Assembly (NCBI GenBank): GCA_040755755.1
Contig: JBFLZW010000078.1
Coordinates: forward strand, 1-64,000
Reading direction: 5' to 3'
Length of the DNA: 64,000 nt
DNA from: a bacterium
GTDB lineage: Bacteria; SZUA-182; DTGQ01
A program made the position numbers and the translations under genes. The notes beneath the pieces are model-generated. The model searched no databases, had not been told where the DNA came from, and saw nothing but the letters and a program-made list of their open reading frames with translations. Shown here piece after piece: positions 32,567 to 42,500 of the stretch; position 1 is the first letter of the stretch; each line of letters opens with the position of its first letter.

Positions 32567-33289
32567 TTAACTCCGCCTTATATTTACCTTTCCCCAGAAT
32601 CCTGCCCGGTCATCCTTGATAATGACTGCACCTTCCACTCCCTCGATCATTTGAGCAGCGGCCAGGGCCTGATCGATGTCTTCCGTGGTCTTGACCATGT
32701 TGCCGATCGCGGTGGCAGCGGCATCGGCCAGGGCGGCAGATGGGGAAATGATCACTACGGCGTCCGCCTGGCCAAAGCTCAGGGAGTGCCCGACGGTCCC
32801 GGAAGAGGTGCATATGCCCAGGGGGGACCATTCAGGCTCGATTTCCAGGGAAATTTTATTACTGAAGGGAGATTTCCCGGCAAATATTCTCACCCGGCGT
32901 TGTATGGAGCTGCACAGAAATATATCTCCGCCATTCTCAACAATGACCTGCTGACAATGATTAAGGAGTTCCCGGCCGACATGTTCCGCTACGGCACCGG
33001 CTACTGCCGCCATCGGCCCGACTCCGGCCTTCCGGCTGGCCAGGATCATGGAGGAGACAATCCCTGTGGCATTGCTGTCATCGGGCAGAGGCTCCAGGCT
33101 GGTCAGAAAGACAGGGTTTTGGCCGATGTACTGCTCCAGCACAGCCCGGCAGCTCAGCGTCGCTTTTCGCGCCTGCTCCTGCAAATTTTTCTCTGCCAGA
33201 ATAAACAAATCCGTCTCCCTGACGACAACCGGGAAAGAAGTCAGGTCGTCAGACTGGCACCCGTGGCGGTATATTCTTGGTTCATACAT
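32567..33289 (-). CDS. UPF0280 family (ApbE-like) protein
   Basis: A 240-residue protein of the UPF0280 family, distantly related to the flavin transferase ApbE. YEPRIYR, then ETDLFILAEKNL, GVGPMAAVAGAVAEHVGREL, VIVENGGDIFL and GICTSSGTVGHSLSFGQADA with a following AxADAAATAIGN are its typical blocks. The exact function is unknown; in methanogens members have been thought to act with coenzymes. It heads a small operon with mnmA. Confidence 0.85.
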   Translation of the reverse strand: MYEPRIYRHGCQSDDLTSFPVVVRETDLFILAEKNLQEQARKATLSCRAVLEQYIGQNPVFLTSLEPLPDDSNATGIVSSMILASRKAGVGPMAAVAGAVAEHVGRELLNHCQQVIVENGGDIFLCSSIQRRVRIFAGKSPFSNKISLEIEPEWSPLGICTSSGTVGHSLSFGQADAVVIISPSAALADAAATAIGNMVKTTEDIDQALAAAQMIEGVEGAVIIKDDRAGFWGKVNIRRS

Positions 33290-33384
33290 ATCAATGCATT
33301 ATACCAGCTATGACCGTAAAAGGGTACACAAAAATTATGATGGGATATGATGGAATGCCTGAAATCCGGCAGTCTCGAAAATGC

Positions 33385-33412
33385 TTGCTATATTCTTATA
33401 ACATGGTATTAT
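33385..33412 (+). promoter_or_regulatory. Putative promoter upstream of the SatD-like gene
   Basis: TTGCTA (33385-33390), 16 bases, TATTAT (33407-33412); a fair sigma-70 match about 115 bases before the start. Confidence 0.4.
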
Positions 33413-33525
33413 GAGAGCCTTGAATTATCACCGAGGTTATCAGTGGGATTATCACTGAACAGGTACAGGGACAAAACCCGGGAACATATGACGGGGCAAA
33501 ATCAGAGGTCAAAAGGTCATAACCC

Positions 33526-34542
33526 ATGAAAAATGAATCGCAATCCTTATCTATTGGCATTTTCGCAGATCTTATCGGTTTACAGGATCTTCCCAGCCGC
33601 GGGCAGTTGCTGGGACGCCTGCGGATGCTGATGGACAAGATCAACACCACATTTCGCGACACCATCAAAGTTGATTTCATGATCATCACCGATACGGAAT
33701 TCAAGGCCGCAGTTGACCGGAGTTTCCCCATGCAGGACTTTCTGGCTCTCTACGAAGAGGAATTCGGAAAAGATGTGGGAACCCACATCGGGATCGGGCT
33801 CGGAGCACTGGGGTCTCCCCAGGAAAAGGAGCCCGGCGGATGCTTCTATGCTGCCAGGGGGGCCATGACTCAGGCCAGAAAGACTGGACAGTATATAGTT
33901 TTTCAGGGATTCGAAGTGAATGAGGCCATTAATGCCCTGTTCTACTTTATCCATGAGATGAATGAGGCGATGACCGAGCGCCAGCGTAAAATCATTGATG
34001 TTTATCGCAAGAGCGGTGATATCGTCTCCGTAGCCAGTGAATTGTACCTTCCCAAACAGGCTGTGTTCGATTCGATCAAAGCCGCCAAGTACGATGTCTA
34101 TAGCGCTGCCTGGCGCGGATTGCAGGAGCTTTTAAAGCTTGATATCCAGCTTCCCGCACCAGCAGGCGATCGACAGCGGCAGCAACAGCCTTATCAGCAA
34201 CAGCAGCAATCTGCATACCGTGGCAAGGGTTATCAACGGGAATCAGCCCGCGGTCGCCGTGACCGTGAAGCTGGCCGCGGTCGCCGTGACCATGAAGGCG
34301 ACCGTGAAGCCGCTGGCCGCACGTATCGGGGCCGTGAAGGCGATCGTACCTCTCGTGACCACGAAGCGGGCCGGGGCCATGAACAGGGCCGCAGCCATAA
34401 GTCAGCCTCCGGCTATCGATCGGCCCGTGGTGAAAGTCATCGACCGGGAAGGCCGGGGCCCAAAAGCCCGCGATCGAACAAACCCCGGCCAAACAAACCG
34501 GGCGGACAGAAAAAGGCCAGGCATCCACGAAACCCTCAATAA
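33526..34542 (+). CDS. SatD-like protein with a long Arg/Gly/Asp-rich disordered tail
   Basis: A 338-residue protein. Residues 1 to about 200 resemble the SatD family: IGIFADLIGLQDLPSRGQLL, then a strand MIITDTEFKAAVDRSF, HIGIGLGALGSP and GCFYAARGAMTQA, followed by a helix-turn-helix-like ending (DIVSVASELYLPKQAVFDSI). SatD proteins are small, poorly understood proteins with a cyclase-like fold. The usual GDEF-like acidic turn reads TDTEF. Residues about 212-338 are Gln-rich and then made almost only of Arg, Gly, Asp, Glu, His and Ser (RGRRDREAGRGRRDHEGDRE), finishing in a Lys/Pro/Asn-rich end; this looks like an RGG-type nucleic-acid-binding disordered tail. It stands directly upstream of the 18-heme cytochrome, but no link is evident. 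Confidence 0.6.
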   Translation: MKNESQSLSIGIFADLIGLQDLPSRGQLLGRLRMLMDKINTTFRDTIKVDFMIITDTEFKAAVDRSFPMQDFLALYEEEFGKDVGTHIGIGLGALGSPQEKEPGGCFYAARGAMTQARKTGQYIVFQGFEVNEAINALFYFIHEMNEAMTERQRKIIDVYRKSGDIVSVASELYLPKQAVFDSIKAAKYDVYSAAWRGLQELLKLDIQLPAPAGDRQRQQQPYQQQQQSAYRGKGYQRESARGRRDREAGRGRRDHEGDREAAGRTYRGREGDRTSRDHEAGRGHEQGRSHKSASGYRSARGESHRPGRPGPKSPRSNKPRPNKPGGQKKARHPRNPQ

Positions 34543-34783
34543 TATAAAGCCAGAGGGCATTCAAACTTGTTATGCCTGTTTCTATTTTACTGCTTGATGT
34601 ACTTCATTCGTATGGACATGAGGGTGTCCATCTTTCCACCTGGTAGCTTCCATGCCATCAAGTGTTCTCCACAAGCGTGAGGATTCAGCTTGCGCCTGCT
34701 TTGATCGTCCCCCCTTCAATCCATCCGAGAACCAGGTCTTTATCAGCCGATTTAGTTAATAAAAGGAGCTTTGCACCTACGTC
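34543..34783. other. Leader region of the multiheme cytochrome gene
   Basis: Contains a small perfect hairpin, ATGGACA-TGAGGG-TGTCCAT at 34612-34631. An AGGAG lies about 16 bases before the start at 34784, farther than ideal. No gene was seen. Confidence 0.35.
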
Positions 34784-36334
34784 ATGATCATGCCCCGGCC
34801 CTGGGTTATCGCAGTGAGTTTACTTGTGCTCTTCCTCTCCATCAAATCCGGCACCTGGACAGCAGTATCCAGCTCCATCGACCGGGCAGCGGCATCCGTC
34901 CGAATGGCATACAATCCCGGCGACAGCACGCCATCATTCTCCCCTGGCGACCGCATAGCCCCATCCATCCTCGCACCATCCCCCTCAACAACCGCCCCCA
35001 CCCCCCCCTCCGCCCGCGCACCATCCAGCCGCAGGCGTGAAGTCCCTGTCCATCAGAAAGCTGGCTTTCGCCTCAACGAGAGCCATACGAAAGTCGGCTG
35101 TACTGCCTGTCATCCCAAACGGCAGCGCACGGGGGGGAAGGAAAACGCGGGGAAGAAGAAGGAGAATTGCGGATTCTGCCACGGTTTTCAGCATGATCTC
35201 CCGGCAGGATTGACCTGCACGATGTGTCACTCCCTGGAGTCTTTTTCCCGGATTAATGATTATCGGCATCTTCTCAATGACTTCTGGCGGGTCGGGGTGC
35301 ATAGGACGCTCTCCTGCCGTGAGTGTCATCCTGACCTGCGATTCAAGGGGACACCGCGAGAGTGCGTTTATTGCCACGTGGAGAGAAGGCAGGATGCTCC
35401 TCCTCCTCACGGGCTGAAGCTGGGCAATGATTGCCAGCAGTGCCATTCTCCGTATGGCTGGCAGCCGGTAAAGTTCCAGCACCCAGGATTTATCCTGGGG
35501 CCGGCCCATCGAAGCCTGAACTGTCTGGATTGCCATCCGGGCTATGAGTTTACCAATGTCCAGCCCTATTGCTATAGCTGCCATAAACGGGAGTTTCACG
35601 GCCTGGCCGGGTTTGATCATGCCGCAGCCGGGCTGCCCTACGATTGCCGCAAGTGCCATAGTCTGTACGCTTTCACCGCCCCGGTCTCCTACCGCGACCA
35701 CCAGTCCGGGCTCATCACCCAGGGAAGACACAAGAGCGCAGCCTGTCTGGATTGCCATCGGCAGCGGGTCTTTTACGGGCTCAGCGGAGAGTGCCGGAAC
35801 TGTCATCAAAAGGACTATAACGCTGCAAAAAACCCGAACCATGCATCCAGCGGCTTTCCCCTTGACTGTACGCTATGTCACGAGTCCACCGATTTTTCCT
35901 GGGAAAGCGGCTGGAAAGACCACCTGTGGTGGCCGCTCCAGGGTATGCACGCACTCCAGAGCTGCATCGATTGCCACCGGGACGGTGTTTATGCAGGAAA
36001 GAGCCCGCTCTGTGTGAGCTGCCATCAATCCGACTATGCGGGAGCAAAAGAGCCGGACCACCAGGCAATCGGATTGCCGACCAGTTGTGATCAGTGTCAC
36101 CGGGACAGTCATACCTCCTGGAATCAGGCCACCTTCAATCATCCCTTGCCCCTGACCGCTCAGCATGCCGGTATCGGCTGCACGGAATGTCACAAGGAGC
36201 CGGGCAATTTCGCCGCTTTTGTCTGCACGGATTGCCATCTGCGTCAGAACACAAGTCCCCTTCACCGGGGGGTGAGCGGATATAGCTATGACAGTCAATC
36301 CTGCTATTATTGCCACCCTCAAGGGCAGAGCTGA
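34784..36334 (+). CDS. 18-heme c-type cytochrome
   Basis: A 516-residue exported cytochrome. A signal or anchor helix (PRPWVIAVSLLVLFLS) is followed by a Pro/Ser/Thr-rich linker to about residue 90. The remainder holds eighteen CxxCH motifs by my count, beginning with CTACH, CGFCH and CTMCH and ending with CTECH, CTDCH and CYYCH. The hemes come in pairs in repeating units of about 50 residues, with H-x-x-L-x-C-x-x-CH and F-x-H patterns that supply distal histidines. This suggests a long heme wire in the periplasm. The next gene, 17 bases downstream from its preferred start, encodes an outer-membrane barrel, so the pair may pass electrons across the outer membrane, as porin-cytochrome systems do. 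Confidence 0.88.
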   Translation: MIMPRPWVIAVSLLVLFLSIKSGTWTAVSSSIDRAAASVRMAYNPGDSTPSFSPGDRIAPSILAPSPSTTAPTPPSARAPSSRRREVPVHQKAGFRLNESHTKVGCTACHPKRQRTGGKENAGKKKENCGFCHGFQHDLPAGLTCTMCHSLESFSRINDYRHLLNDFWRVGVHRTLSCRECHPDLRFKGTPRECVYCHVERRQDAPPPHGLKLGNDCQQCHSPYGWQPVKFQHPGFILGPAHRSLNCLDCHPGYEFTNVQPYCYSCHKREFHGLAGFDHAAAGLPYDCRKCHSLYAFTAPVSYRDHQSGLITQGRHKSAACLDCHRQRVFYGLSGECRNCHQKDYNAAKNPNHASSGFPLDCTLCHESTDFSWESGWKDHLWWPLQGMHALQSCIDCHRDGVYAGKSPLCVSCHQSDYAGAKEPDHQAIGLPTSCDQCHRDSHTSWNQATFNHPLPLTAQHAGIGCTECHKEPGNFAAFVCTDCHLRQNTSPLHRGVSGYSYDSQSCYYCHPQGQS

Positions 36335-36351
36335 AAAAGGGAAGGGGTGAT

Positions 36352-37728
36352 ATGGGGAAGAGAATAATTACCCTGTCCGGCTTCCTGATCCTCATAACCC
36401 TTGCGGGAGCTTTGCGGACACTGTGCCTGGCTGCTGAAGTTGAAGCGCAAGCGCCAGCCCAAGCCCATTCTCAAGCTCAAACTCACGGAGAGAAGATTAA
36501 ATTTCGCGGCCAGATGCGGGCGGATTTTTCCCAATATTCGTATGAAGGGGCAGGGGATGGCAGGTGGCAGGCGGGTACGCGGTTCATGCTGAAGTCGGTT
36601 CGGCTTCCGGTCGAAGGGCTGGGGATGGAGACAGACTTTCGGTATCGGTATTACAACAGCGAGTGGAAGCGCAGCCTGAAGGCCCTGTATGAAATGGCGG
36701 TTTTTCACCGTCCGTCCGCTGAGGGCATCTATTGGAAAGGAGGGCGGTTCAACCTCTATGATCTTTCCGGCATCGGTGAGCTGGATGGTGTGGCCGCAGG
36801 GTGGAGCTTTTCCCGGAATTTTCTTGGCGGCCTGTACCGGGGATCGGAGCCGGACCTGACTGAAATCAAGACAGACACTGATTACCGGAAGACCGGCTTA
36901 TTCCTCAATTACCACCAGCCGGGCGGGTTTCAGGCCATTGGTTCCTGGAATCAGATCACCTATGCCGGGCTGCGTGAGCGGACGTTTCTCTATGACCAGC
37001 TCTTTGTGCCGCTCTGGAAAAGGATCTACTGCTACCAGCATGCGGAGTACGAGCTTGGACCGCAGACAGAAGACCAGTTGAGCCGGTTTTTTTTCAACGG
37101 CCGCTTTGATCTGAACCGATCCATCTCCATGACCGGCTCGTATTACCAGGGGAAAGGGTATGATTATCACCGGATGCTCCTTGAGAAAACCAAGGCCGGG
37201 CTAACACCCGCCACCGAAGATCTTGAGCCGTATTACTGGTATCAGGACCTTGGCTTTCGGCTCAGCGGAAAACCAACGCAGGGACAGCGGATCAGCGGCC
37301 ATATCTCAGTGGCCCAAAGGGAGAGGGGAGGGGACATTTTACCGCGCTGCGGGGTCAGCTATTTTATCGATGGGCTGCCGGGAGGGCTGCTCGGAGAAAG
37401 GGTAGGGGGGGGAGTGAACTTCAGCCGGTGCATTGAGGCTCAAACCATCGGAAGCCGCCGGGGAGCGCAAACCCGCAGGGACATGCTCTCCCTTGAAATG
37501 AATAGTGAGCTGAAGGACTGGCTCACCGTAAGCCTTGGCTATACCAATTATACCTTTCAACTGGTGGAGGAAGGGACCGAGATTATTTCTCCTCCTGATT
37601 CCAGCGAATATGAGCTTGGCTTTTCTGCCCGGGTCAGCCGGAAATTCCTGATATACGGCTCTACCCGCTATAGGGTGGATAACTATAATTCCTGGCAGAA
37701 TTACCTGTCACTGATATACCGGCTGTAG
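36352..37728 (+). CDS. Outer-membrane beta-barrel, probable partner of the 18-heme cytochrome
   Basis: A 458-residue protein with a signal peptide (GKRIITLSGFLILITL to about CLAAE), a short Ala/Gln-rich stretch, and then amphipathic strands to the end (FRGQMRADFSQYSYEG, MLKSVRLPVEGLGMETDFRY, SGYTNY-like strands, finishing YLSLIYRL). This alternation and the aromatic end strands are those of a barrel of perhaps 20 strands. The ATG at 36352 follows AAGGGG closely and is preferred over the one at 36310. There is no CxxCH. Adjacent to a multiheme cytochrome, it fits the MtrB/PCC-porin role: a sheath for the cytochrome through the outer membrane. It is not obviously homologous to MtrB (no N-terminal CxxC was seen). 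Confidence 0.7.
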   Translation: MGKRIITLSGFLILITLAGALRTLCLAAEVEAQAPAQAHSQAQTHGEKIKFRGQMRADFSQYSYEGAGDGRWQAGTRFMLKSVRLPVEGLGMETDFRYRYYNSEWKRSLKALYEMAVFHRPSAEGIYWKGGRFNLYDLSGIGELDGVAAGWSFSRNFLGGLYRGSEPDLTEIKTDTDYRKTGLFLNYHQPGGFQAIGSWNQITYAGLRERTFLYDQLFVPLWKRIYCYQHAEYELGPQTEDQLSRFFFNGRFDLNRSISMTGSYYQGKGYDYHRMLLEKTKAGLTPATEDLEPYYWYQDLGFRLSGKPTQGQRISGHISVAQRERGGDILPRCGVSYFIDGLPGGLLGERVGGGVNFSRCIEAQTIGSRRGAQTRRDMLSLEMNSELKDWLTVSLGYTNYTFQLVEEGTEIISPPDSSEYELGFSARVSRKFLIYGSTRYRVDNYNSWQNYLSLIYRL

Positions 37729-37767
37729 CATCCATCACCCCGACCCTCCATAACAACTCGAAGGGGA

Positions 37768-37799
37768 GGGCGGGTTTTTAGCAAAAACAGGACCCGCCC
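37768..37799. terminator. Hairpin between convergent genes
   Basis: GGGCGGGT (37768-37775) pairs with ACCCGCCC (37792-37799), and TTTT/AAAA inside extend the fold. It lies between the barrel gene on the plus strand and the lipoprotein gene on the minus strand, and could serve either. Confidence 0.45.
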
Positions 37800-37837
37800 G
37801 CCCCCTGCCCGGCAGATTATTCAGGAAGCACTAAAAA

Positions 37838-38416
37838 CTATAGGTTTTTCAAATAGATAACATAAATCAGCCTGTCTCCGCCTTCTACCTGAGTGGCGGC
37901 AATCCGCAAACTGTAGTTGTATGGCCAGAGAGTTGAAAAACGGGAACGCTCCGGCTTTTCCGGCTCCTCCGGCATCCGGAAATAGAGGAGTCCGTGCTTT
38001 GTTTCTCCAGGATTAATAACCATACTCTTCAGCTCCACTGCATTCAGGTACTCATCGATATATTTCTCAGGCCATGCCTCCGAGGCCAGGAGGGGATAGA
38101 TAATCTGGTCAGCCTTGAGTAAGAGCACCTCGCTGCTTTGGATCTGATATGTCTTGCTGCTTCTGTTTGAAATAATTACCTCAAGGACTAAAATGTTCCT
38201 TTCCGTAAAGTCTAATCCAAAGGCTTGACAGGATTTATCCTTATCGAAATAATCATCCACCGCGATAATGAGCCCCTTTTTATTTTGTCCCTGGGGGTAG
38301 AGGTCAGCTCCACGGGAAGGAAGAGGTGGAATTCTGAACTGCCGGTGTGCACATCCGGCAGCAGTGAAAATCCCAATCAGGAAAAACATTTTCAGGAATA
38401 AGTATATTTTTTTCAT
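37838..38416 (-). CDS. Lipoprotein of unknown function
   Basis: A 192-residue lipoprotein: MKKIYLFLKMFFLIGIFTAA then the lipobox AAGC with the lipidated Cys22. The mature part reads like one beta-sandwich (ERNILVLEVIISNRSSKTYQ, then VELKSMVINPGETKHGLLYF, then SLRIAATQVEGGDRLIYVIY), similar in outline to DUF4352- or LEA-type accessory domains, but no family is certain. It is read opposite to its neighbours and stands alone. Confidence 0.65.
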   Translation of the reverse strand: MKKIYLFLKMFFLIGIFTAAGCAHRQFRIPPLPSRGADLYPQGQNKKGLIIAVDDYFDKDKSCQAFGLDFTERNILVLEVIISNRSSKTYQIQSSEVLLLKADQIIYPLLASEAWPEKYIDEYLNAVELKSMVINPGETKHGLLYFRMPEEPEKPERSRFSTLWPYNYSLRIAATQVEGGDRLIYVIYLKNL

Positions 38417-38733
38417 GACTAATTACCTCAATATATAAAGTTGCGCTTTATACCTCATTTCTATTTTGGCATATTAACTTTGGTAAAACAACATGTTTCC
38501 ATTTCAGGCCGATTTTTTAAGATTAAAAAACACGGTTTATCCTTCGGATTTATCGGCCTTATAAAGGTTTCATTTCAACTGCTTCTTTAAAGTTTACATA
38601 ATATCCCTTATCAGACGTTAAAGCAGGAGGAATCCAGGGAGATCATAAGGGAGATCATAACGGGATGAAAAGCTTTTCCGTCTGATTTTATTGGCACGGA
38701 TCATTAACTACCGGTCACTGAAAAAAGGAGGAG
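38417..38733. other. Divergent intergenic region
   Basis: Mostly AT-rich. Near 38637-38660 the words GGGAGATCATAA and GGGAGATCATAACGGG form a short direct repeat. No gene is supported. It should hold promoters for the lipoprotein (minus) and the Pro-rich protein (plus), but no boxes were convincing. Confidence 0.35.
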
Positions 38734-38739
38734 ATGTGT

Positions 38740-39342
38740 ATGTCGGGAAAAATAGGAAAAGTATGCTTTGTTTTTTCTTTTGTCGCATTTTTTCTCTGTC
38801 TGGTATGTTCTCCCATCACTCATGCAGTTCCGCTAACCGCTACCACTGCCACAGCCTTCACCACCATCAGTCCTGGTGATACCTGGGTGGCTTTGCCACC
38901 CTATAATACCCTGTGGCCGTTGTGGTCGCCCCCGCTGTCACCAGTCAGCTCACTTACCGGACTTCCCACACCGATAGTCACCAGCCTTACGCCGGCTACG
39001 GTTTTACCGGTTCAGCCCGGATTAACATGGGACCCGGCACTGGGATATCCCTGGTTGCTCTATAATACTCCGTCAGGAATGGCCTATTATGATCCTCTGG
39101 CCGGAGTTAATCTCTGGCCCCCGAAAATTTTAGTCAACACTATTACCGGAATTCCCATAACTCTCACCTTACCAATTGGTTATGCTACCTTACCGCCAAC
39201 TTCCTCGCTCTGGCTCTTTTCCACCGTGCCTGCCGCCAACCAGAGCTATATTGCATCCTATTACCAGTTTGTTCCAGCGGGCACGGTTGCAGCCCCACCT
39301 GCTTTGACCTCATTGCTCACTGCACTCCAATTATTACTATGA
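38740..39342 (+). CDS. Secreted Pro/Leu/Thr-rich protein of unknown function
   Basis: A 200-residue exported protein. The ATG at 38740 is chosen because GGAGG lies eight bases upstream, whereas the ATG at 38734 is only two bases from it. The signal peptide ends near THAVP. The mature part is rich in Pro, Leu, Thr, Trp and Tyr (WVALPPYNTLWPLWSPPLSP), with almost no charge and no cysteine, suggesting a sticky beta or surface matrix protein. Aligned pieces such as NTLWPLW, NLWPP and SLWLFS hint at weak internal repeats. No family is recognised. A strong terminator closes the gene. Confidence 0.6.
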   Translation: MSGKIGKVCFVFSFVAFFLCLVCSPITHAVPLTATTATAFTTISPGDTWVALPPYNTLWPLWSPPLSPVSSLTGLPTPIVTSLTPATVLPVQPGLTWDPALGYPWLLYNTPSGMAYYDPLAGVNLWPPKILVNTITGIPITLTLPIGYATLPPTSSLWLFSTVPAANQSYIASYYQFVPAGTVAAPPALTSLLTALQLLL

Positions 39343-39360
39343 TTTATTTTGACAATACTG

Positions 39361-39396
39361 AAAAAAATCAGGGTCATTGCCGACCCTGATTTTTTT
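39361..39396. terminator. Rho-independent bidirectional terminator
   Basis: A run of seven A, then ATCAGGGTC, loop ATTGCC, GACCCTGAT and a T-run: arms at 39361-39375 and 39382-39396. It ends the Pro-rich protein transcript and isolates the operon that begins at 39556. Confidence 0.88.
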
Positions 39397-39555
39397 TATT
39401 TCCTAACCGCTGAGAATGTCGTATAGTCATAGCACTTATGTCGCTTTTTTTACCATAATTGCATGATCATATTGCTATTATCGCCAGGATTTGTTATCAT
39501 ATCGAAATAACGGTAATGAAATCCTTTCATATTCACAGGGTTCAATAAGACATCG

Positions 39556-42500
39556 ATGAGAAGTAGTGCTCCCGGCATCATTTACAGCAGGATAAGATTA
39601 TTCCTTATCTTGCATTTTCTCCTCGCCCTCCCCTGCTCCCTGGTGTCGATCAGCCATCCTGATGCCGGGGAATGGCGTGTTCCCGAATTCAACCTGCAAG
39701 GAACAGCCCCCAATACCCCCGCCGTCCAGGTTGGAGAGCTGAAAAAATCCATTGATTCAACTGCCAATCAATTAGTCCGGAACATGACAGCATCCTCTTC
39801 CCTGCCTGCTGACCGCTGGATCACTCTTCTTCTGCGCAATTCGTCCTCTTCCGACTTTATTCTGACTGATATTGTCACCAAACTTGGCCGGAAATTGACT
39901 CACTATAACTTCTGTCTTGAAGATTCCGGCATTTTTCACCGGAATACCGTTAAAAAGTTTGCCATCTCGGATATCCCGAACGGGAGGAATGAGCTTTTCA
40001 TCACTTTTTTGCTGCAGGAGCTGTCAGATAGCGGCAGCCAGGATGGAAAGATCACGGCGAAGAGAAAGGGGCCGGGGGGAACAGCTCCCCTGAAAGGCTG
40101 CTCTCTGCTTTCCGACTCCCGCTGCCTGCATAAAAAACCGCTCGTCGATACGAGAGTGGTCAAAAAATGCTCCTTCCGTTTTTCCTGGCCAGGAGAGCAG
40201 GCCCTCTCGAAAGTCATTATTTTCGATGACAGCAATGCTCCTCAGATTCAGGACATGCCGACGCAAAGCCTGGAGGTAGCCAGAGGGCTTTTTCTCAATC
40301 AGGATTACCTCGCCTGCCTGTGGAATCTGAGCAACTTTTTCAAAGAGTCTGCCAGCCTGCCGAAAAATCCTGCGGGCCGGACTTTGGATGATCGTGCAGG
40401 TCAAACCTCGACTGTCGATTTTCAAGCCCTCATGGCCGAGGCTTCCTTCCTCAGGGCAGAATGCTTTCTCCACCTTGAAATGTATGCTGAGGCAATTTCC
40501 GCCTATCAGGAAGTGCGGAAAAAGTTTCCCCGGAGCGATTATTACCACCTGTCTCTGCTCCACCTTGAAATGGCTCATTATCTGGCAGGCCACTACAGCC
40601 AGGCCGTCATTGATTTCGAGCAGTTTGACTCCCTGGCAGGAGACAGGATTCTTGATCCTGCCCGCTATATTGCCGCTAGATCCCTGTATCAGGAAAAAAA
40701 GTTTACTCAAGGGGCCAATCTTCTCCGCCGTATTTCTCCCGCTTCACCCTGCTTCCTGCCAGCACGGTATTTACAGGCGCTTTGCCATCTGGCGGTCCGG
40801 GAAAACGATGCTGTGGTGGAGGATCTGGAAGCCATCATTCATCTCCCCTCCCCTGCCGCCATTCCCGCATCCGGTATGGAGGAACTGCAGATCATTCTGG
40901 GATCTGAAAGTCTGAATGCCGGGCACCTGGTCCAATCAGCGCATCTTCTTCTTGGCAGGCTGTGGTACCAGGAGAAGGAATATGAGAAATCCCTGAAGGA
41001 GTTTGATGCAATTTCGGCCAAGAGCCCTCAGTACCTGTCGGCCCTTATCGGAAAAGGACTGATTTTTCTTCAACTGCGACAGGAAGAGAAGGTGAGGAAA
41101 ATTCTCGATGAATTGACTCCCCAGGGTCTTGAAAGCAGATTCCTCTCGGATGCCCGCTTCAGTCTGGCTGACAACCGGCAAAAGACGGGCAGGTACCGGG
41201 AAGCTTATGCCCTGTATCAGGAGTCGATACACCAGTGCCGGGAAGGTCTTGCAGCCATCGGGAACCTTCAAAAGGATCAGCAGTATCTGGACAACCTGCT
41301 GCGCTTTGTCCTCGATGCCCGAAAGCCCCGATCATCTTCGCCGACTCCATCCCTGACGGCCATGGTTCCGCCGACTTCCTGGATCTATCAGGAAGTTGCC
41401 GACATACTCTCTTCACAAGGCAGCCTGTCCTGCTGGCATGATCTTGAGAGGATGGAGAAAGTCCTTCAATCCATGAGAAGTCTGCTCCTTGCGCCGGAAC
41501 CCGGTTATCCGGAGAAGATCAAGGGCTTATCCCGGCTCATGGCCCGGCCCGAAGAGATAACCGAAGAGATGAAAGGGGCGCACGGGGAGGATCCCTCATC
41601 CCCGGCTGATCCCAATCAGCCGGAGCTTGAAAAAATCAGGCAGGCGGCTTTTCGGGAAATTGTCAATCGGGAAAACCGATTCGGGCTGGTCAGGGAGGCT
41701 GTCATCACCCGGTTGAAAAGCGATATTCAGGAAGCCCTGGGCATGATCAGCCATCGGCTCTCTGAAATTCATGACCGGGCATGCCTTGAAATCGAACATG
41801 CAGCCCTTCAGGAAAAATTATCAACCCCAGATGAAAAATCCCTGGCTGCCCTGAAAAAAGTCATGACTACCCATGAGTCTTTTATCAACCGGTATCCGCA
41901 AAGCCCGTATCTTGAAAAGATCCTTTTTCAACTGGCCGAGTACTCGTATCTCCATGCTTCTCTTGATTACCAGCGGATGCTCAGGGCTGTGGAAGGAAGC
42001 AAAAATCCGGCTGATTTTCTTCTGGAAACCAGACCGAACTTCGATCAGGCCATTAAGCTTTACGAGAGGATACTTTCTCAGTTTCCCCACGGTCGCTATA
42101 CGGAAAAAACCCTGTATGCCCTGGCCTATACCTACCAGGAGCAGGGGGCGATCATTCTGGCCAGGAGTGTTTTCCAGCGCCTGATCCAGGATTTTCCCGA
42201 TACCTCCCTGGCAACCGAAGTCCAGGTCCGTCTGGGAGAAATCTTCTTTGACGAGAACAAGTTCGCTCAGGCTGCCGAGTATTACGACCGTGCGGTAAAG
42301 TCGGGAAGACTCCCCGGACAGTATCGGAACAATGTTCTTTACAAGCTCGCCTGGTCCTTCTACAAACAGAGTCAGGACCACAAGGCCCTGGAATTATTCA
42401 TCTTGCTGGCAGACGAATATGCACGGAGCAATAATAATCTTCTGCTGAAGGAAATGATCTACCAATTGGCTAAAATGGGCAGTGAGTATGATTCCCTGGA

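Noticed and set aside
34771-35040. TTG-started frame overlapping the start of the 18-heme cytochrome
   Set aside because: It has a better-placed AGGAG than the cytochrome, but it encodes a His/Pro/Arg-rich stretch without any family feature and is out of frame with the signal peptide and heme motifs.
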